In this document: positions 1-9,124 of the stretch, one piece after another
How the letters are laid out: the number at the start of each line of letters is the position of its first letter
Numbering within the stretch: position 1 is the stretch's first letter
NCBI RefSeq assembly: GCF_002269255.1
Contig: NZ_CP022823.1
Span: forward strand, 558,001-622,000
DNA length: 64,000 bases
Origin: Klebsiella quasivariicola
Lineage (GTDB): Bacteria; Pseudomonadota; Gammaproteobacteria; Enterobacterales; Enterobacteriaceae
Reading direction: 5' to 3'
Notes under the pieces: generated by a model
Databases searched by the model: none
Seen by the model: the letters and a program-made list of their open reading frames with translations, nothing else
Told to the model about the DNA's origin: nothing
Made by a program: the position numbers and the translations under genes

Positions 1-473
1 TGACTATCGTCGATCTCGGCGCTGCTCCCGGTGGCTGGTCGCAGTATGCGGTCACGCAGATCGGCAACAGCGGCCGCATCATCGCTTGCGATCTTTTACC
101 AATGGATCCAATCGTTGGTGTGGACTTCCTTCAGGGCGATTTTCGTGATGAATTAGTCCTGAAAGCGTTACTTGAGCGCGTAGGTGACAGTAAAGTACAA
201 GTTGTCATGTCCGATATGGCACCAAATATGTGCGGAACACCGGCGGTGGATATTCCCCGGGCCATGTATCTGGTTGAGCTGGCGCTTGAAATGTCTCGTG
301 ATGTATTGGCGCCAGGTGGTAGTTTTGTAGTGAAGGTGTTCCAGGGCGAAGGCTTCGATGAGTATCTTAGAGAAATTCGCTCCCTGTTTACGAAGGTCAA
401 AGTTCGTAAGCCGGACTCTTCCCGCGCTCGTTCGCGTGAAGTGTATATTGTAGCGACCGGGCGTAAACCATAA
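1..473 (+). CDS. rlmE: 23S rRNA 2'-O-ribose U2552 methyltransferase, 5' end outside window
   Basis: RlmE (RrmJ/FtsJ) methylates the ribose of U2552 in the 23S rRNA A-loop, acting on the assembled 50S subunit. The reading frame is open from base 3 and begins inside the SAM-binding motif (DLGAAPGGWSQ), so the N-terminal part of the gene is missing. Asp in SDMAPNMCG, and Lys and Glu in KVFQGEGFDEY, correspond to the catalytic K-D-K-E set of this family. The C-terminus (VYIVATGRKP) matches the E. coli protein. It lies 90 bp upstream of ftsH, the conserved rlmE-ftsH arrangement. Confidence 0.95.
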   Translation, partial: TIVDLGAAPGGWSQYAVTQIGNSGRIIACDLLPMDPIVGVDFLQGDFRDELVLKALLERVGDSKVQVVMSDMAPNMCGTPAVDIPRAMYLVELALEMSRDVLAPGGSFVVKVFQGEGFDEYLREIRSLFTKVKVRKPDSSRARSREVYIVATGRKP

Positions 474-572
474 CCGGCAGATTTCAAACGAAAGTTTGAA
501 AGAAACTGGATATAGAGTATCCTGACGCTGTTTTTAACACAGTTGTAATAAGAGGTTAATCCCTTGAGTGAC

Positions 573-2507
573 ATGGCGAAAAACCTAATACTCTGGCTGG
601 TCATTGCCGTTGTGCTAATGTCAGTATTTCAGAGCTTTGGGCCCAGCGAGTCGAATGGCCGCAAGGTGGATTATTCTACCTTCCTGCAAGAGGTCAATCA
701 GGACCAGGTTCGCGAAGCGCGTATCAACGGACGTGAGATCAACGTTACCAAGAAAGATAGTAACCGTTACACGACTTACATTCCGGTTAACGATCCGAAG
801 CTGCTCGATAACCTGTTGACTAAAAACGTCAAAGTTGTTGGCGAACCACCAGAAGAGCCGAGCCTGCTGGCTTCCATCTTCATCTCCTGGTTCCCAATGC
901 TGCTGTTGATCGGCGTCTGGATCTTCTTTATGCGGCAAATGCAGGGCGGCGGCGGAAAGGGCGCGATGTCCTTCGGCAAAAGCAAAGCCCGTATGTTGAC
1001 GGAAGACCAGATCAAAACCACTTTTGCAGACGTTGCCGGGTGTGACGAAGCGAAAGAGGAAGTCGGCGAGCTGGTGGAATACCTGCGTGAGCCGAGCCGT
1101 TTCCAGAAGCTGGGCGGTAAGATCCCGAAAGGCGTCCTGATGGTCGGTCCTCCGGGTACCGGTAAAACGCTGCTGGCGAAAGCGATCGCTGGTGAAGCGA
1201 AGGTACCGTTCTTTACCATTTCCGGTTCTGACTTCGTAGAAATGTTCGTTGGTGTTGGTGCATCTCGTGTGCGTGACATGTTCGAACAGGCTAAGAAAGC
1301 AGCGCCTTGCATCATCTTCATCGATGAAATCGACGCCGTCGGCCGCCAGCGTGGCGCAGGCCTTGGCGGTGGTCACGATGAACGTGAGCAGACCCTGAAC
1401 CAGATGCTGGTTGAGATGGACGGCTTCGAAGGTAACGAAGGTATCATCGTTATCGCGGCGACTAACCGTCCGGATGTTCTTGACCCTGCGCTGTTGCGTC
1501 CGGGCCGCTTTGACCGCCAGGTGGTGGTTGGCTTACCGGATGTTCGCGGTCGTGAGCAGATCCTGAAAGTGCACATGCGTCGCGTACCGCTGGCGCCGGA
1601 TATCGATGCGGCAATCATTGCGCGCGGTACCCCGGGCTTCTCCGGTGCGGACCTGGCCAACCTGGTCAACGAAGCGGCGCTGTTTGCTGCCCGCGGCAAC
1701 AAACGCGTGGTATCGATGGTTGAGTTCGAGAAAGCGAAAGACAAAATCATGATGGGTGCGGAACGTCGCTCCATGGTGATGACGGAAGCGCAGAAAGAAT
1801 CGACCGCTTACCATGAAGCGGGCCATGCGATTATCGGCCGTCTGGTGCCGGAACACGATCCGGTCCATAAAGTGACGATTATCCCGCGTGGTCGTGCGCT
1901 GGGCGTGACTTTCTTCCTGCCGGAAGGCGACGCGATCAGCGCCAGCCGTCAGAAACTGGAAAGCCAGATCTCCACCCTGTACGGCGGTCGTCTGGCGGAA
2001 GAGATTATCTACGGTCCGGAACATGTTTCTACCGGTGCGTCCAACGACATTAAAGTGGCGACGAACCTGGCGCGTAACATGGTGACCCAGTGGGGCTTCT
2101 CCGACAAACTCGGTCCGCTGCTGTATGCAGAAGAAGAGGGGGAAGTCTTCCTCGGTCGTAGCGTAGCGAAAGCGAAGCATATGTCCGATGAAACCGCACG
2201 TATCATCGACCAGGAAGTGAAATCGCTGATCGAGCGTAACTACGGTCGTGCTCGCCAGCTGCTGAACGACAACATGGACATTCTGCACGCGATGAAAGAT
2301 GCGCTCATGAAGTATGAGACCATCGATGCGCCGCAGATTGACGACCTGATGGCTCGTCGCGATGTTCGTCCGCCAGCGGGTTGGGAAGAACCGGGTTCTT
2401 CTAATAACTCTGACAACAATGGCACGCCTCGTGCGCCGCGTCCGGTTGATGAACCGCGTACGCCGAACCCGGGCAACACCATGTCAGAGCAGCTGGGCGA
2501 CAAGTAA
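573..2507 (+). CDS. ftsH: ATP-dependent inner-membrane zinc metalloprotease FtsH (HflB)
   Basis: Membrane-anchored AAA+ protease that degrades LpxC, sigma-32, SecY and other substrates. With ATG 573 the protein has 644 aa, the usual E. coli length; an in-frame TTG at 564 would add three residues and is the alternative start. Two transmembrane segments (about residues 5–24 and 99–119) bracket a periplasmic domain. The Walker A motif GPPGTGKT lies near residue 192, Walker B IIFIDEID near 245, and the zinc site HEAGH near 414. The C-terminus is nearly identical to E. coli. A strong terminator follows, then folP. Confidence 0.98.
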   Translation: MAKNLILWLVIAVVLMSVFQSFGPSESNGRKVDYSTFLQEVNQDQVREARINGREINVTKKDSNRYTTYIPVNDPKLLDNLLTKNVKVVGEPPEEPSLLASIFISWFPMLLLIGVWIFFMRQMQGGGGKGAMSFGKSKARMLTEDQIKTTFADVAGCDEAKEEVGELVEYLREPSRFQKLGGKIPKGVLMVGPPGTGKTLLAKAIAGEAKVPFFTISGSDFVEMFVGVGASRVRDMFEQAKKAAPCIIFIDEIDAVGRQRGAGLGGGHDEREQTLNQMLVEMDGFEGNEGIIVIAATNRPDVLDPALLRPGRFDRQVVVGLPDVRGREQILKVHMRRVPLAPDIDAAIIARGTPGFSGADLANLVNEAALFAARGNKRVVSMVEFEKAKDKIMMGAERRSMVMTEAQKESTAYHEAGHAIIGRLVPEHDPVHKVTIIPRGRALGVTFFLPEGDAISASRQKLESQISTLYGGRLAEEIIYGPEHVSTGASNDIKVATNLARNMVTQWGFSDKLGPLLYAEEEGEVFLGRSVAKAKHMSDETARIIDQEVKSLIERNYGRARQLLNDNMDILHAMKDALMKYETIDAPQIDDLMARRDVRPPAGWEEPGSSNNSDNNGTPRAPRPVDEPRTPNPGNTMSEQLGDK

Positions 2508-2538
2508 GCTACCGCTGTTGATGTCTTGTTTTAACCTT

Positions 2539-2569
2539 AAAACCCCGGGGCGCCCGCTCCGGGGTTTTT
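2539..2569 (+). terminator. Rho-independent terminator after ftsH
   Basis: A GC-rich inverted repeat (AAAACCCCGG / CCGGGGTTTT, ten-base loop) is followed by further T residues, just downstream of the ftsH stop and before folP. Confidence 0.85.
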
Positions 2570-2603
2570 CTTTTTTAACCTCTTCAGTCTCAGGGATTTT
2601 GTG

Positions 2604-3452
2604 ATGAAACTTGTAGCCCAGGGCTCAACCCTCGATCTCTCTCATCCCCACGTGATGGGCATCCTTAATGTGACGCCGGACTCTTTCTCCGATGGCGGCG
2701 CACACAATTCGCTAATTGAGGCGGTGAAGCATGCCAATCTGATGATCAACGCCGGCGCGACCATCATTGATATCGGCGGTGAATCGACGCGGCCAGGGGC
2801 GGCGGAGGTCAGTGTGGAAGAGGAGCTGGAGCGAGTGATCCCGGTCGTTGAAGCGATCGCTCAGCGTTTTGAAGTGTGGATCTCGGTAGACACCTCCAAG
2901 GCGGAGGTTATTCGTGAATCTTCCCGGGCTGGGGCGCATATCATTAACGATATACGTTCGCTAACTGAACCAGGCGCGCTGCAGGCCGCCGCGGATACCG
3001 GGCTGCCGGTCTGTCTGATGCATATGCAAGGACAGCCGAAAACCATGCAGGAGGCGCCGAAGTATGAAGACGTCTTCGCGGATGTTGAGCGCTTTTTTAC
3101 CGAACACATTGTGCGCTGCGAGCAGGCGGGGATCGCAAAAGAAAAATTGCTGCTCGACCCGGGATTCGGTTTCGGTAAAAATCTCTCCCATAATTACCAA
3201 CTGTTGGCGAGACTGGGGGAGTTTCATCACTTTGGTCTGCCGCTGCTGGTCGGTATGTCGCGGAAGTCGATGGTAGGTCAGTTGCTGAACGTCGGGCCGT
3301 CAGAGCGGCTGAACGGCAGCCTGGCGTGTGCCGTCATTGCAGCAATGCAGGGCGCGCAGATTATTCGCGTCCATGATGTCAAAGAAACGGTAGAAGCGCT
3401 GCGCGTGGTGGAAGCCACTCTCGCCGCTAAGGGAAAAAAACGTTATGAGTAA
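2604..3452 (+). CDS. folP: Dihydropteroate synthase
   Basis: Condenses p-aminobenzoate with 6-hydroxymethyl-7,8-dihydropterin diphosphate in folate synthesis; it is the sulfonamide target. The 282-aa protein carries the family motifs in order: [11 protein letters not shown] (about residue 20), GGESTRPGA (about 60), DPGFGFGK (about 185) and the C-terminal RVHDV phosphate-binding segment. ATG 2604 was chosen over the overlapping GTG 2601 because it gives the E. coli-length N-terminus MKL. The 3' end overlaps glmM by 8 bp, so the two genes are probably translationally coupled, as in E. coli. Confidence 0.98.
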
Positions 3453-4782
3453 CCGCAAGTATTTTGGCACCGATGGTATTCGTGGCCGCGTCGGCGATGC
3501 GCCGATCACGCCGGAATTTGTACTTAAGCTGGGTTGGGCGGCAGGCAAAGTGTTAGCGCGCCACGGCTCGCGTAAAATTATTATCGGCAAGGATACCCGT
3601 ATTTCGGGTTATATGCTGGAGTCTGCGCTGGAAGCCGGACTGGCGGCGGCGGGGCTCTCTGCGTCGTTCACCGGACCTATGCCGACACCGGCCATCGCCT
3701 ATCTGACGCGCGCATTCCGCGCCGAGGCGGGGATCGTTATTTCAGCTTCGCATAACCCTTTCTACGACAACGGTATTAAATTCTTCTCCATTGAGGGCAC
3801 CAAGCTGCCGGATGATGTGGAAGAGGCGATTGAAGCCGAAATGGAGAAAGAACTCACCTGCGTGGATTCGGCAGAGCTGGGCAAAGCCAGCCGTATCGTT
3901 GATGCCGCCGGGCGCTACATTGAATTTTGTAAAGGCACCTTTCCCAACGAACTGAGCCTCGGCACGCTGAAAGTGGTGGTGGATTGCGCGCACGGTGCGA
4001 CCTATCACATTGCCCCCAATGTCTTCCGCGAGCTGGGCGCTCAGGTTATCGCGATGGGCTGCGAGCCTGACGGCCTCAACATCAACGAAGAGGTCGGCGC
4101 CACCGACGTGCGTGCGCTGCAGGCGCGCGTGCTGGCGGAGAAAGCCGATCTGGGTATTGCCTACGACGGCGATGGCGATCGGGTGATCATGGTTGACCAT
4201 GAAGGCAATAAAGTCGATGGCGACCAGATCCTCTACATCATCGCCCGGGAAGGGCTGCGTCAGGGGCAGCTGCGCGGCGGCGCCGTGGGCACGCTGATGA
4301 GTAATATGGGACTGGAGCTGGCGCTCAAGCAGTTAGGCATCCCGTTTGCCCGCGCGAAGGTCGGTGACCGTTATGTACTGGAGATGCTGCAGGAAAAAGG
4401 CTGGCGCATTGGTGCGGAAAACTCAGGCCATGTGATCCTGCTGGATAAAACCACCACCGGCGATGGCATCGTCGCCAGTCTGCAGGTGGTCGCGGCGATG
4501 GTACGTAACCATATGAGTCTGCATGATCTTTGCAGTGGCATGAAGATGTTCCCTCAGTTACTGGTGAATGTGCGTTTTACCGAAGGCAGCGGTAACCCAC
4601 TGGAGAACGAGCATGTCAAAGCGGTGACCGCAGAAGTGGAAGCAGCGTTAGGGAAACGCGGCCGTGTCCTGCTGCGTAAATCCGGAACGGAGCCGCTGAT
4701 CCGCGTCATGGTAGAAGGCGAGCATGAAGATCAGGTGCACGAGTTTGCGCATCGCATCGCCGAAGCGGTAAAAAGCGTCTAA
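3445..4782 (+). CDS. glmM: Phosphoglucosamine mutase
   Basis: Interconverts glucosamine-6-phosphate and glucosamine-1-phosphate on the route to UDP-GlcNAc for peptidoglycan and LPS. The protein has 445 aa, the normal length. The phosphoserine loop SASHNP puts the catalytic serine at Ser102. The metal-binding loop DGDGDR lies near residue 241, the sugar-binding ENSGH near 325, and the C-terminal phosphate loop [12 protein letters not shown] near 412. Its start overlaps the end of folP and a strong terminator follows. Confidence 0.98.
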
Positions 4783-4801
4783 GCTTGCCGGCTAAGTGGT
4801 T

Positions 4802-4828
4802 AAAAAGGCGGCGCTTGCCGCCTTTTTT
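4802..4828 (+). terminator. Rho-independent terminator after glmM
   Basis: Perfect 6-bp GC stem (GGCGGC/GCCGCC) with a GCTT tetraloop and a run of six T, 20 bp past the glmM stop. Confidence 0.9.
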
Positions 4829-4847
4829 ATGATCGAAAACCGACTTT

Positions 4848-4876
4848 TTGCTGTTTTTTTCTGCAGTTGATACAAT
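4848..4876 (+). promoter_or_regulatory. Putative sigma-70 promoter of secG
   Basis: TTGCTG (4848–4853) and TACAAT (4871–4876) are separated by 17 bp, giving a plausible promoter about 135 bp upstream of the secG ATG and just past the glmM terminator. This is an inference from consensus matching. Confidence 0.5.
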
Positions 4877-5011
4877 GTGTCGAAATTGCCCTTGCGAAGG
4901 TCATTCGCTTTGGTTAGTATTCACACCCGCTTCAGTGGGAAACGTTAAAACGTCCCGCTTTATTGGTCGAAGCACTTGGTATGCGGCGAATCCGCAAGGA
5001 ACAGGTTGATT

Positions 5012-5341
5012 ATGTACGAAGCTCTTTTGGTTGTTTTCCTTATTGTAGCGATTGGCCTTGTAGGTCTGGTTATGCTGCAGCAAGGTAAAGGCGCTGATAT
5101 GGGAGCCTCCTTCGGTGCAGGCGCTTCCGGCACACTGTTTGGGTCCAGCGGTTCTGGTAACTTCATGACCCGTATGACCGGCATCCTGGCTGCGCTGTTC
5201 TTCATCATCAGTCTGGCGCTGGGTAACATCAACAGCAACAAGACCAATAAAGGAAGTGAGTGGGATAACCTGAGCGCACCGAAAACGGAGCAAACTCAGC
5301 CAACTGCGCCGGCTCAGCCGAGCAGCGATATCCCGCACTAA
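5012..5341 (+). CDS. secG: Preprotein translocase subunit SecG
   Basis: Non-essential subunit of the SecYEG channel that stimulates SecA-driven export. The 110-aa protein begins MYEALLVVFLIVAIG and has two hydrophobic segments (about residues 2–22 and 53–72) joined by a Gly-rich cytoplasmic loop with the conserved GASGTLFGSSGSGNF stretch. A polar tail rich in Thr, Gln and Pro follows. ATG 5012 is preceded by AAGGAACAGG. An upstream in-frame ATG would add 12 residues unlike SecG and was rejected. tRNA-Leu(GAG) follows by 9 bp, as in E. coli. Confidence 0.97.
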   Translation: MYEALLVVFLIVAIGLVGLVMLQQGKGADMGASFGAGASGTLFGSSGSGNFMTRMTGILAALFFIISLALGNINSNKTNKGSEWDNLSAPKTEQTQPTAPAQPSSDIPH

Positions 5342-5350
5342 GTATTCTGT

Positions 5351-5437
5351 ACCGAGGTGGTGGAATTGGTAGACACGCTACCTTGAGGTGGTAGTGCCCT
5401 AACGGGCTTGTGGGTTCGAGTCCCATCCTCGGTACCA
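5351..5437 (+). tRNA. leuU: tRNA-Leu (anticodon GAG)
   Basis: 87-nt class II tRNA with encoded CCA. The acceptor stem ACCGAGG/CCTCGGT is fully paired; E. coli leuU, as I recall it, starts with G and has a G-U first pair. The anticodon stem CTACC/GGTAG frames loop TTGAGGT, with GAG at 5385–5387. A variable arm and the T loop TTCGAGT are present. Confidence 0.97.
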
Positions 5438-5445
5438 ATATTCCA

Positions 5446-5476
5446 GAAAAAAGACGCTGAAAAGCGTCTTTTTTTG
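5446..5476 (+). terminator. Rho-independent terminator after tRNA-Leu
   Basis: Perfect 8-bp stem AAGACGCT/AGCGTCTT (5451–5458 and 5463–5470), GAAA loop, then a T run. It ends the secG-leuU transcript. Confidence 0.9.
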
Positions 5477-5581
5477 TTTTTATCCTCGCTGGCCGTTTAT
5501 TTATAAACATCTCTTCGCTGGTTCCCTCCTTTTACTGTCGTTAAAGTCGCCTCGTCAAATTAACAGAGGTGAAGTGACACA

Positions 5582-5983
5582 ATGAACAAGATCGGGTTGC
5601 TTATCGTCGCCGGCGTGCTCGGTTTAGCGGGGTGTAGTTCAACATCGCCATCCCAAACGGTAGAGACCATTAATGCGCTTACCGTACCGGTATCGCACAG
5701 TGAGCCTGGGATTACGACGAACAATGCCCAGGTGGTGACTCGCTATTTCCAGGACAATACGGCACTGATCGGGCGTCTTAACCATTCGTTGAAAAGTCAT
5801 TATTTGCAGGATGTGGTGCCTCGCGATGTGTTCGACAGACATAGCGAGGCGTATCAGGTATATGGCGCTTTGACCCGTCTGGAGCAGATGGCGTCCATGA
5901 ATGAGGTTTATCGGAAAGAGAATAATGTGGCTGGTTTGCAGGAGATCAACCGCGTGTTGAAGACCGTGCCGTTGGCCAGCTGA
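5582..5983 (+). CDS. Small predicted lipoprotein of unknown function
   Basis: 133 aa. A short N-terminal signal (MNKIGLLIVAGVLGLAGC) ends in the lipobox LAGC, so the mature protein should be lipidated at Cys18; Ser-Ser follow, which favours outer-membrane sorting. The mature part is hydrophilic and probably helical, with no catalytic motif that I recognise. GAGGTGAAG is a clear ribosome binding site before ATG 5582. It is not part of the E. coli K-12 secG-leuU-argG interval, so it belongs to a small accessory insertion together with the next two genes. Confidence 0.75.
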   Translation: MNKIGLLIVAGVLGLAGCSSTSPSQTVETINALTVPVSHSEPGITTNNAQVVTRYFQDNTALIGRLNHSLKSHYLQDVVPRDVFDRHSEAYQVYGALTRLEQMASMNEVYRKENNVAGLQEINRVLKTVPLAS

Positions 5984-6023
5984 GATAAGACAGGGACTGC
6001 CGGACGGCAATCCCTGCGAAGCG

Positions 6024-6575
6024 TTAAAAGCGGAAGTTAACCCCGGCGTAAGCGCCATCTGCCAGGGTGTTGTCGCGATTGCCCTCTTTCCCTGTCATAT
6101 CAATATAGCGATAGCCGGCTTCGATATTCAGCGACGGGAGCACGTTAAGGCGTACCCCGGCATTGGCCTCCACATAATCCTCAACGCCGCTGGACATTGA
6201 GTCCGGCGAGTAATAACCCTCGCCGAAGAGCGTGAAGTACTGGCCGAGGGGCAGCTCTGCGCCGCCACCGGCGGCGATGGCGTAACCTTCATCACCATCT
6301 TTGGGGTTCAGGTAGACCCCCTTACCGCCCAGGGTCATCAGAAAGGGGCCAAGGGTAAAGTTGTAACCCATGCCCAGCCCTACGCTATCTCCGTCATTGT
6401 CACTGTGGGCCCACTGGGTATTGAATGACATCCCCGGTTCCCCGGCGCCAAAGCTGGCGGACAGGTTGGTGAACTCGGCACCGGCTTCACCATGCAGGTT
6501 CACGGATGCGCAGGCGGCGCTGCTGGTCCCCAAAGCGATCATCACGGCCACCATTTTTGCAGCAATAGACTTCAT
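6024..6575 (-). CDS. YfaZ-family outer-membrane beta-barrel protein
   Basis: 183 aa with a signal peptide ending near SSAACAS, a body of alternating Gly/aromatic beta strands, and a terminal Phe (VNFRF) typical of BAM-assembled barrels. The opening of the mature part and the repeated AAGGGAELPLG/YFTLFGEGYY strands resemble YfaZ proteins, whose function is unknown. AAGGAATTC lies 6 bp before the ATG. Upstream, on the same strand, is a hairpin with a long T run and a short ORF remnant or leader, so expression may be attenuated. Confidence 0.75.
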   Translation of the reverse strand: MKSIAAKMVAVMIALGTSSAACASVNLHGEAGAEFTNLSASFGAGEPGMSFNTQWAHSDNDGDSVGLGMGYNFTLGPFLMTLGGKGVYLNPKDGDEGYAIAAGGGAELPLGQYFTLFGEGYYSPDSMSSGVEDYVEANAGVRLNVLPSLNIEAGYRYIDMTGKEGNRDNTLADGAYAGVNFRF

Positions 6576-6597
6576 TGTTGAATTCCTTCAGATAAAA

Positions 6598-6620
6598 AAA
6601 AGCCCGATACGGGCGTTCGG
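6598..6620 (-). terminator. Terminator-like hairpin immediately upstream of the YfaZ-family gene
   Basis: Read on the minus strand, GCCCGA...TCGGGC with a 9-nt loop is followed by eight T. It stands only about 10 bp before the ribosome binding site of the downstream gene, so any transcript from further upstream must read through it. The arrangement resembles an attenuator or the 3' end of a short RNA. Confidence 0.65.
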
Positions 6621-6928
6621 GCAAAATTAACGGGTTCTTGGATCTCATCATTATGGTCGAGGCAGGCGGCAGGTGAGGGGATCAACTCACGCTACCGCTG
6701 CTCACGCCTGGCCGATTTCCGGTTGCATATCCTGAGCCTGTACAGGCCAGACGGTTTGCGCCGTATGTGTGGTGGCCTGCTGGTTTAGCTCAGAGACATG
6801 TTGTCCTCCGGTAAATTCAGGCATTCAGCATAAAATTTTTCTTTTTTTACCGTTAGCGTTTATTGATTTAAATTTAAATATTTTTGCTGCTGTAGCGAAT
6901 AACAATAAATGATAGGGCGCAGCGCGAA
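6621..6928 (-). other. Leader region between the IprA-like and YfaZ-like genes, with an interrupted small ORF
   Basis: No full gene. On the minus strand a strong GGAGG lies 5 bp before an ATG (6797–6799) that runs into a stop after four codons (MSLS). A neighbouring frame is open through 6702 and encodes about 30 polar residues containing AQTVWPVQAQDMQPEIGQA. Removing one CT from the TCTCT at the fourth to eighth bases would join start and frame. It could be a decayed small gene, a leader peptide or chance. An AT-rich block (about 6830–6905) upstream probably holds the promoter. Confidence 0.35.
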
Positions 6929-7558
6929 TCAGAATTTTTCAGGAAGTGAGACGATATTTTGTAAATAGCCACCGCGGGCAAAGGTAATATAACCGCCTTT
7001 CTTTAATGCTGACAAGACATTGAGAATACTGCTACGCGACAGATGGGTCCGGTCCTGAATATATTCAAGAATAGACACGCGCTGTCGGGTCTCTGCGGTT
7101 AATAGCATCATTTCCAGCAGATGGTTACGGATCACTGAATAGGTTCGCTGTTGCAGGACCAGATCGTCACGATACACCATATACGATGTATGATAGGCCA
7201 GCAGGCTGGTGACCTCCTCCCAAAGATTATGCTGGCGAAATAGCGCCGAAGCCCGATCATAGTCGATACGTAGCAGCTCGGAAGAGACCTCCGCCCGCAG
7301 GCTATGGCTGCGGCTGGGCTGCAGCATTTCCGCCACGCCGAAAAGGTGTGGTTCATAGACGGTCACCATCAATAGCTTATCGGAATTACGAATAATCGAC
7401 AGCTCACCTTTTTTAAAAATAAAGAGCTGGGTTTTGCCTTTATATTCCCAGGTGAGTCTTTTTCTGGCGATCGCGTTAACGGGCGTCGCGTGTGGCTCAA
7501 GCACATCGATCAGTCGGTCAATGGCCTTTTGCGGCCTGATCGGCGGTTTAATATTCAT
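6929..7558 (-). CDS. Winged-helix transcriptional regulator, IprA/YaiV type
   Basis: 209 aa from the ATG giving MNIKPPIRPQ, preceded by a GGTGAT sequence; a TTG further upstream would add ten residues. The N-terminal two-thirds resembles a degenerate CRP-type effector domain (beta-rich GKTQLFIFKKGELSIIR). The C-terminus is a winged helix-turn-helix (about residues 158–200, STHLSRSSILNVLSAL-like). Members of this family in enterics include YaiV and IprA (an inhibitor of peroxide resistance). The target is unknown; the divergently spaced but co-oriented YfaZ-like gene is the nearest candidate. Confidence 0.7.
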   Translation of the reverse strand: MNIKPPIRPQKAIDRLIDVLEPHATPVNAIARKRLTWEYKGKTQLFIFKKGELSIIRNSDKLLMVTVYEPHLFGVAEMLQPSRSHSLRAEVSSELLRIDYDRASALFRQHNLWEEVTSLLAYHTSYMVYRDDLVLQQRTYSVIRNHLLEMMLLTAETRQRVSILEYIQDRTHLSRSSILNVLSALKKGGYITFARGGYLQNIVSLPEKF

Positions 7559-7675
7559 GATGTTTATCACCAGATATGAATTAATCAATTGAGGCTATTA
7601 TAGTCAACAATTTTGCTGACCGGGCGATAAGGAAAAAATGCCTCTTTTCGATTTTTCTGGCGCTGACGGGTAACA

Positions 7676-7706
7676 AAAAATAAAAAGCCGGCGGGGGGCC
7701 GCCGGC
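7676..7706 (-). terminator. Rho-independent terminator after argG
   Basis: On the minus strand a perfect 8-bp stem GCCGGCGG/CCGCCGGC with a four-base loop (7687–7706) is followed by TTTTTATTTTTT. It lies about 25 bp past the argG stop. Confidence 0.9.
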
Positions 7707-7729
7707 GGAGAGCAAACATCGTCAGGCGA

Positions 7730-9073
7730 TTATTTGCCTTTGTTTTCCAGATTCTCAACCTGTGGTAAACCGGTTGCTGAGGAGGCGCTCAGCAGGCCAG
7801 ACTGCGCGTAGCCGAACAGCTTCTCGCGGGTATCGGTGATATCCAGATTACGCATAGTCAGCTGGCCGATACGGTCTTCAGCGGTAAACATGGAATCACC
7901 TTTTTCCATGGTCAGACGCTCTGCTTTATAGGTCAGGTTGTCAGATACCGTATTGAGGATTGAGTAGTCGTTACCGCGACGCAGCTCAAGGGTAACCTCA
8001 CCCGTGATCTGGCTGGCGACCCAGCGCTGCAGAGAATCACGCAGCATCAGCGCCTGGGAGTCGAACCAGCGGCCCTGATACAGCAGGCGGCCCAGCTGAC
8101 GACCGTGGGCGTGATATTGCTCGATAGTATCTTCGTTATGGATACCGGTCAGCAGACGCTCGTAGGCGATATGCAGTAGCGCCATCCCGGGGGCTTCATA
8201 GATGCCGCGACTTTTCGCTTCGATAATCCGGTTTTCGATCTGGTCACTCATGCCCAGGCCGTGACGACCGCCGATGCGGTTGGCTTCCAGCATCATCTCG
8301 ACGTCATCGGCGAAAGTTTTGCCGTTCAGCGCCACCGGATGGCCCTGCTCAAAGCGAACGGTGACCTCTTCCGCAGGGATCTTCACGTTTTCGTCCCAGA
8401 ACTTCACGCCCATAATCGGGTTGACGATCTTGACGCTGGAGTTCAGGAATTCGAGATCTTTCGCTTCATGGGTCGCGCCGAGCATATTGGAGTCGGTGGA
8501 GTAGGCTTTCTCGACCGACATCTTGTAATCAAAGCCGCAGGCGATCATAAATTCGGACATTTCGTGACGACCGCCGAGCTCATTGATAAAGTCGCTGTCC
8601 AGCCACGGTTTGTAAATCTGCAGTTCAGCGTTGGTCAGCAGGCCGTAACGATAGAAACGTTCGATATCGTTGCCTTTATAGGTGCTGCCATCGCCCCAAA
8701 TGTTAACGCCGTCTTCTTTCATCGCCGCCACCAGCATGGTGCCGGTGACTGCGCGGCCCAGCGGCGTGGTGTTGAAGTAGGTCAGCCCACCGGTGGTGTT
8801 ATGGAAAGCGCCACACTGAATCGCCGCGATCCCTTCTGCGACCAGCTGTTTGCGGCAGTCGATCAGACGAGCACCTTCAGCGCCGTACTCTTTCGCGCGG
8901 CGCGGAATCGCATCGTAGTCGTCTTCGTCCGGTTGACCTAGGTTAGCGGTATATGCATAAGGCACGGCGCCTTTTTTGCGCATCCATAACAGCGCGGCGC
9001 TGGTATCCAGTCCACCAGAGAAAGCGATACCAATACGTTGACCAACCGGGAGATGCTTGAGAATCGTCGTCAT
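7730..9073 (-). CDS. argG: Argininosuccinate synthase
   Basis: Joins citrulline and aspartate with ATP to give argininosuccinate, the penultimate step of arginine synthesis. The 447-aa protein has the length and sequence of the E. coli enzyme. The N-type PP-loop ATP site AFSGGLDTSAALLW is near residue 17, and the citrulline/aspartate-binding GAFHNTTGGLTYFNTTPLGR segment is near 88. It is transcribed opposite to the metY-nusA operon, with two ARG boxes in the upstream region, as in E. coli. Confidence 0.98.
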   Translation of the reverse strand: MTTILKHLPVGQRIGIAFSGGLDTSAALLWMRKKGAVPYAYTANLGQPDEDDYDAIPRRAKEYGAEGARLIDCRKQLVAEGIAAIQCGAFHNTTGGLTYFNTTPLGRAVTGTMLVAAMKEDGVNIWGDGSTYKGNDIERFYRYGLLTNAELQIYKPWLDSDFINELGGRHEMSEFMIACGFDYKMSVEKAYSTDSNMLGATHEAKDLEFLNSSVKIVNPIMGVKFWDENVKIPAEEVTVRFEQGHPVALNGKTFADDVEMMLEANRIGGRHGLGMSDQIENRIIEAKSRGIYEAPGMALLHIAYERLLTGIHNEDTIEQYHAHGRQLGRLLYQGRWFDSQALMLRDSLQRWVASQITGEVTLELRRGNDYSILNTVSDNLTYKAERLTMEKGDSMFTAEDRIGQLTMRNLDITDTREKLFGYAQSGLLSASSATGLPQVENLENKGK

Positions 9074-9124
9074 AAAATAAAACCCTGCTCGATAGACTGT
9101 GGTGAGTTCGACTCAACAACCTTA

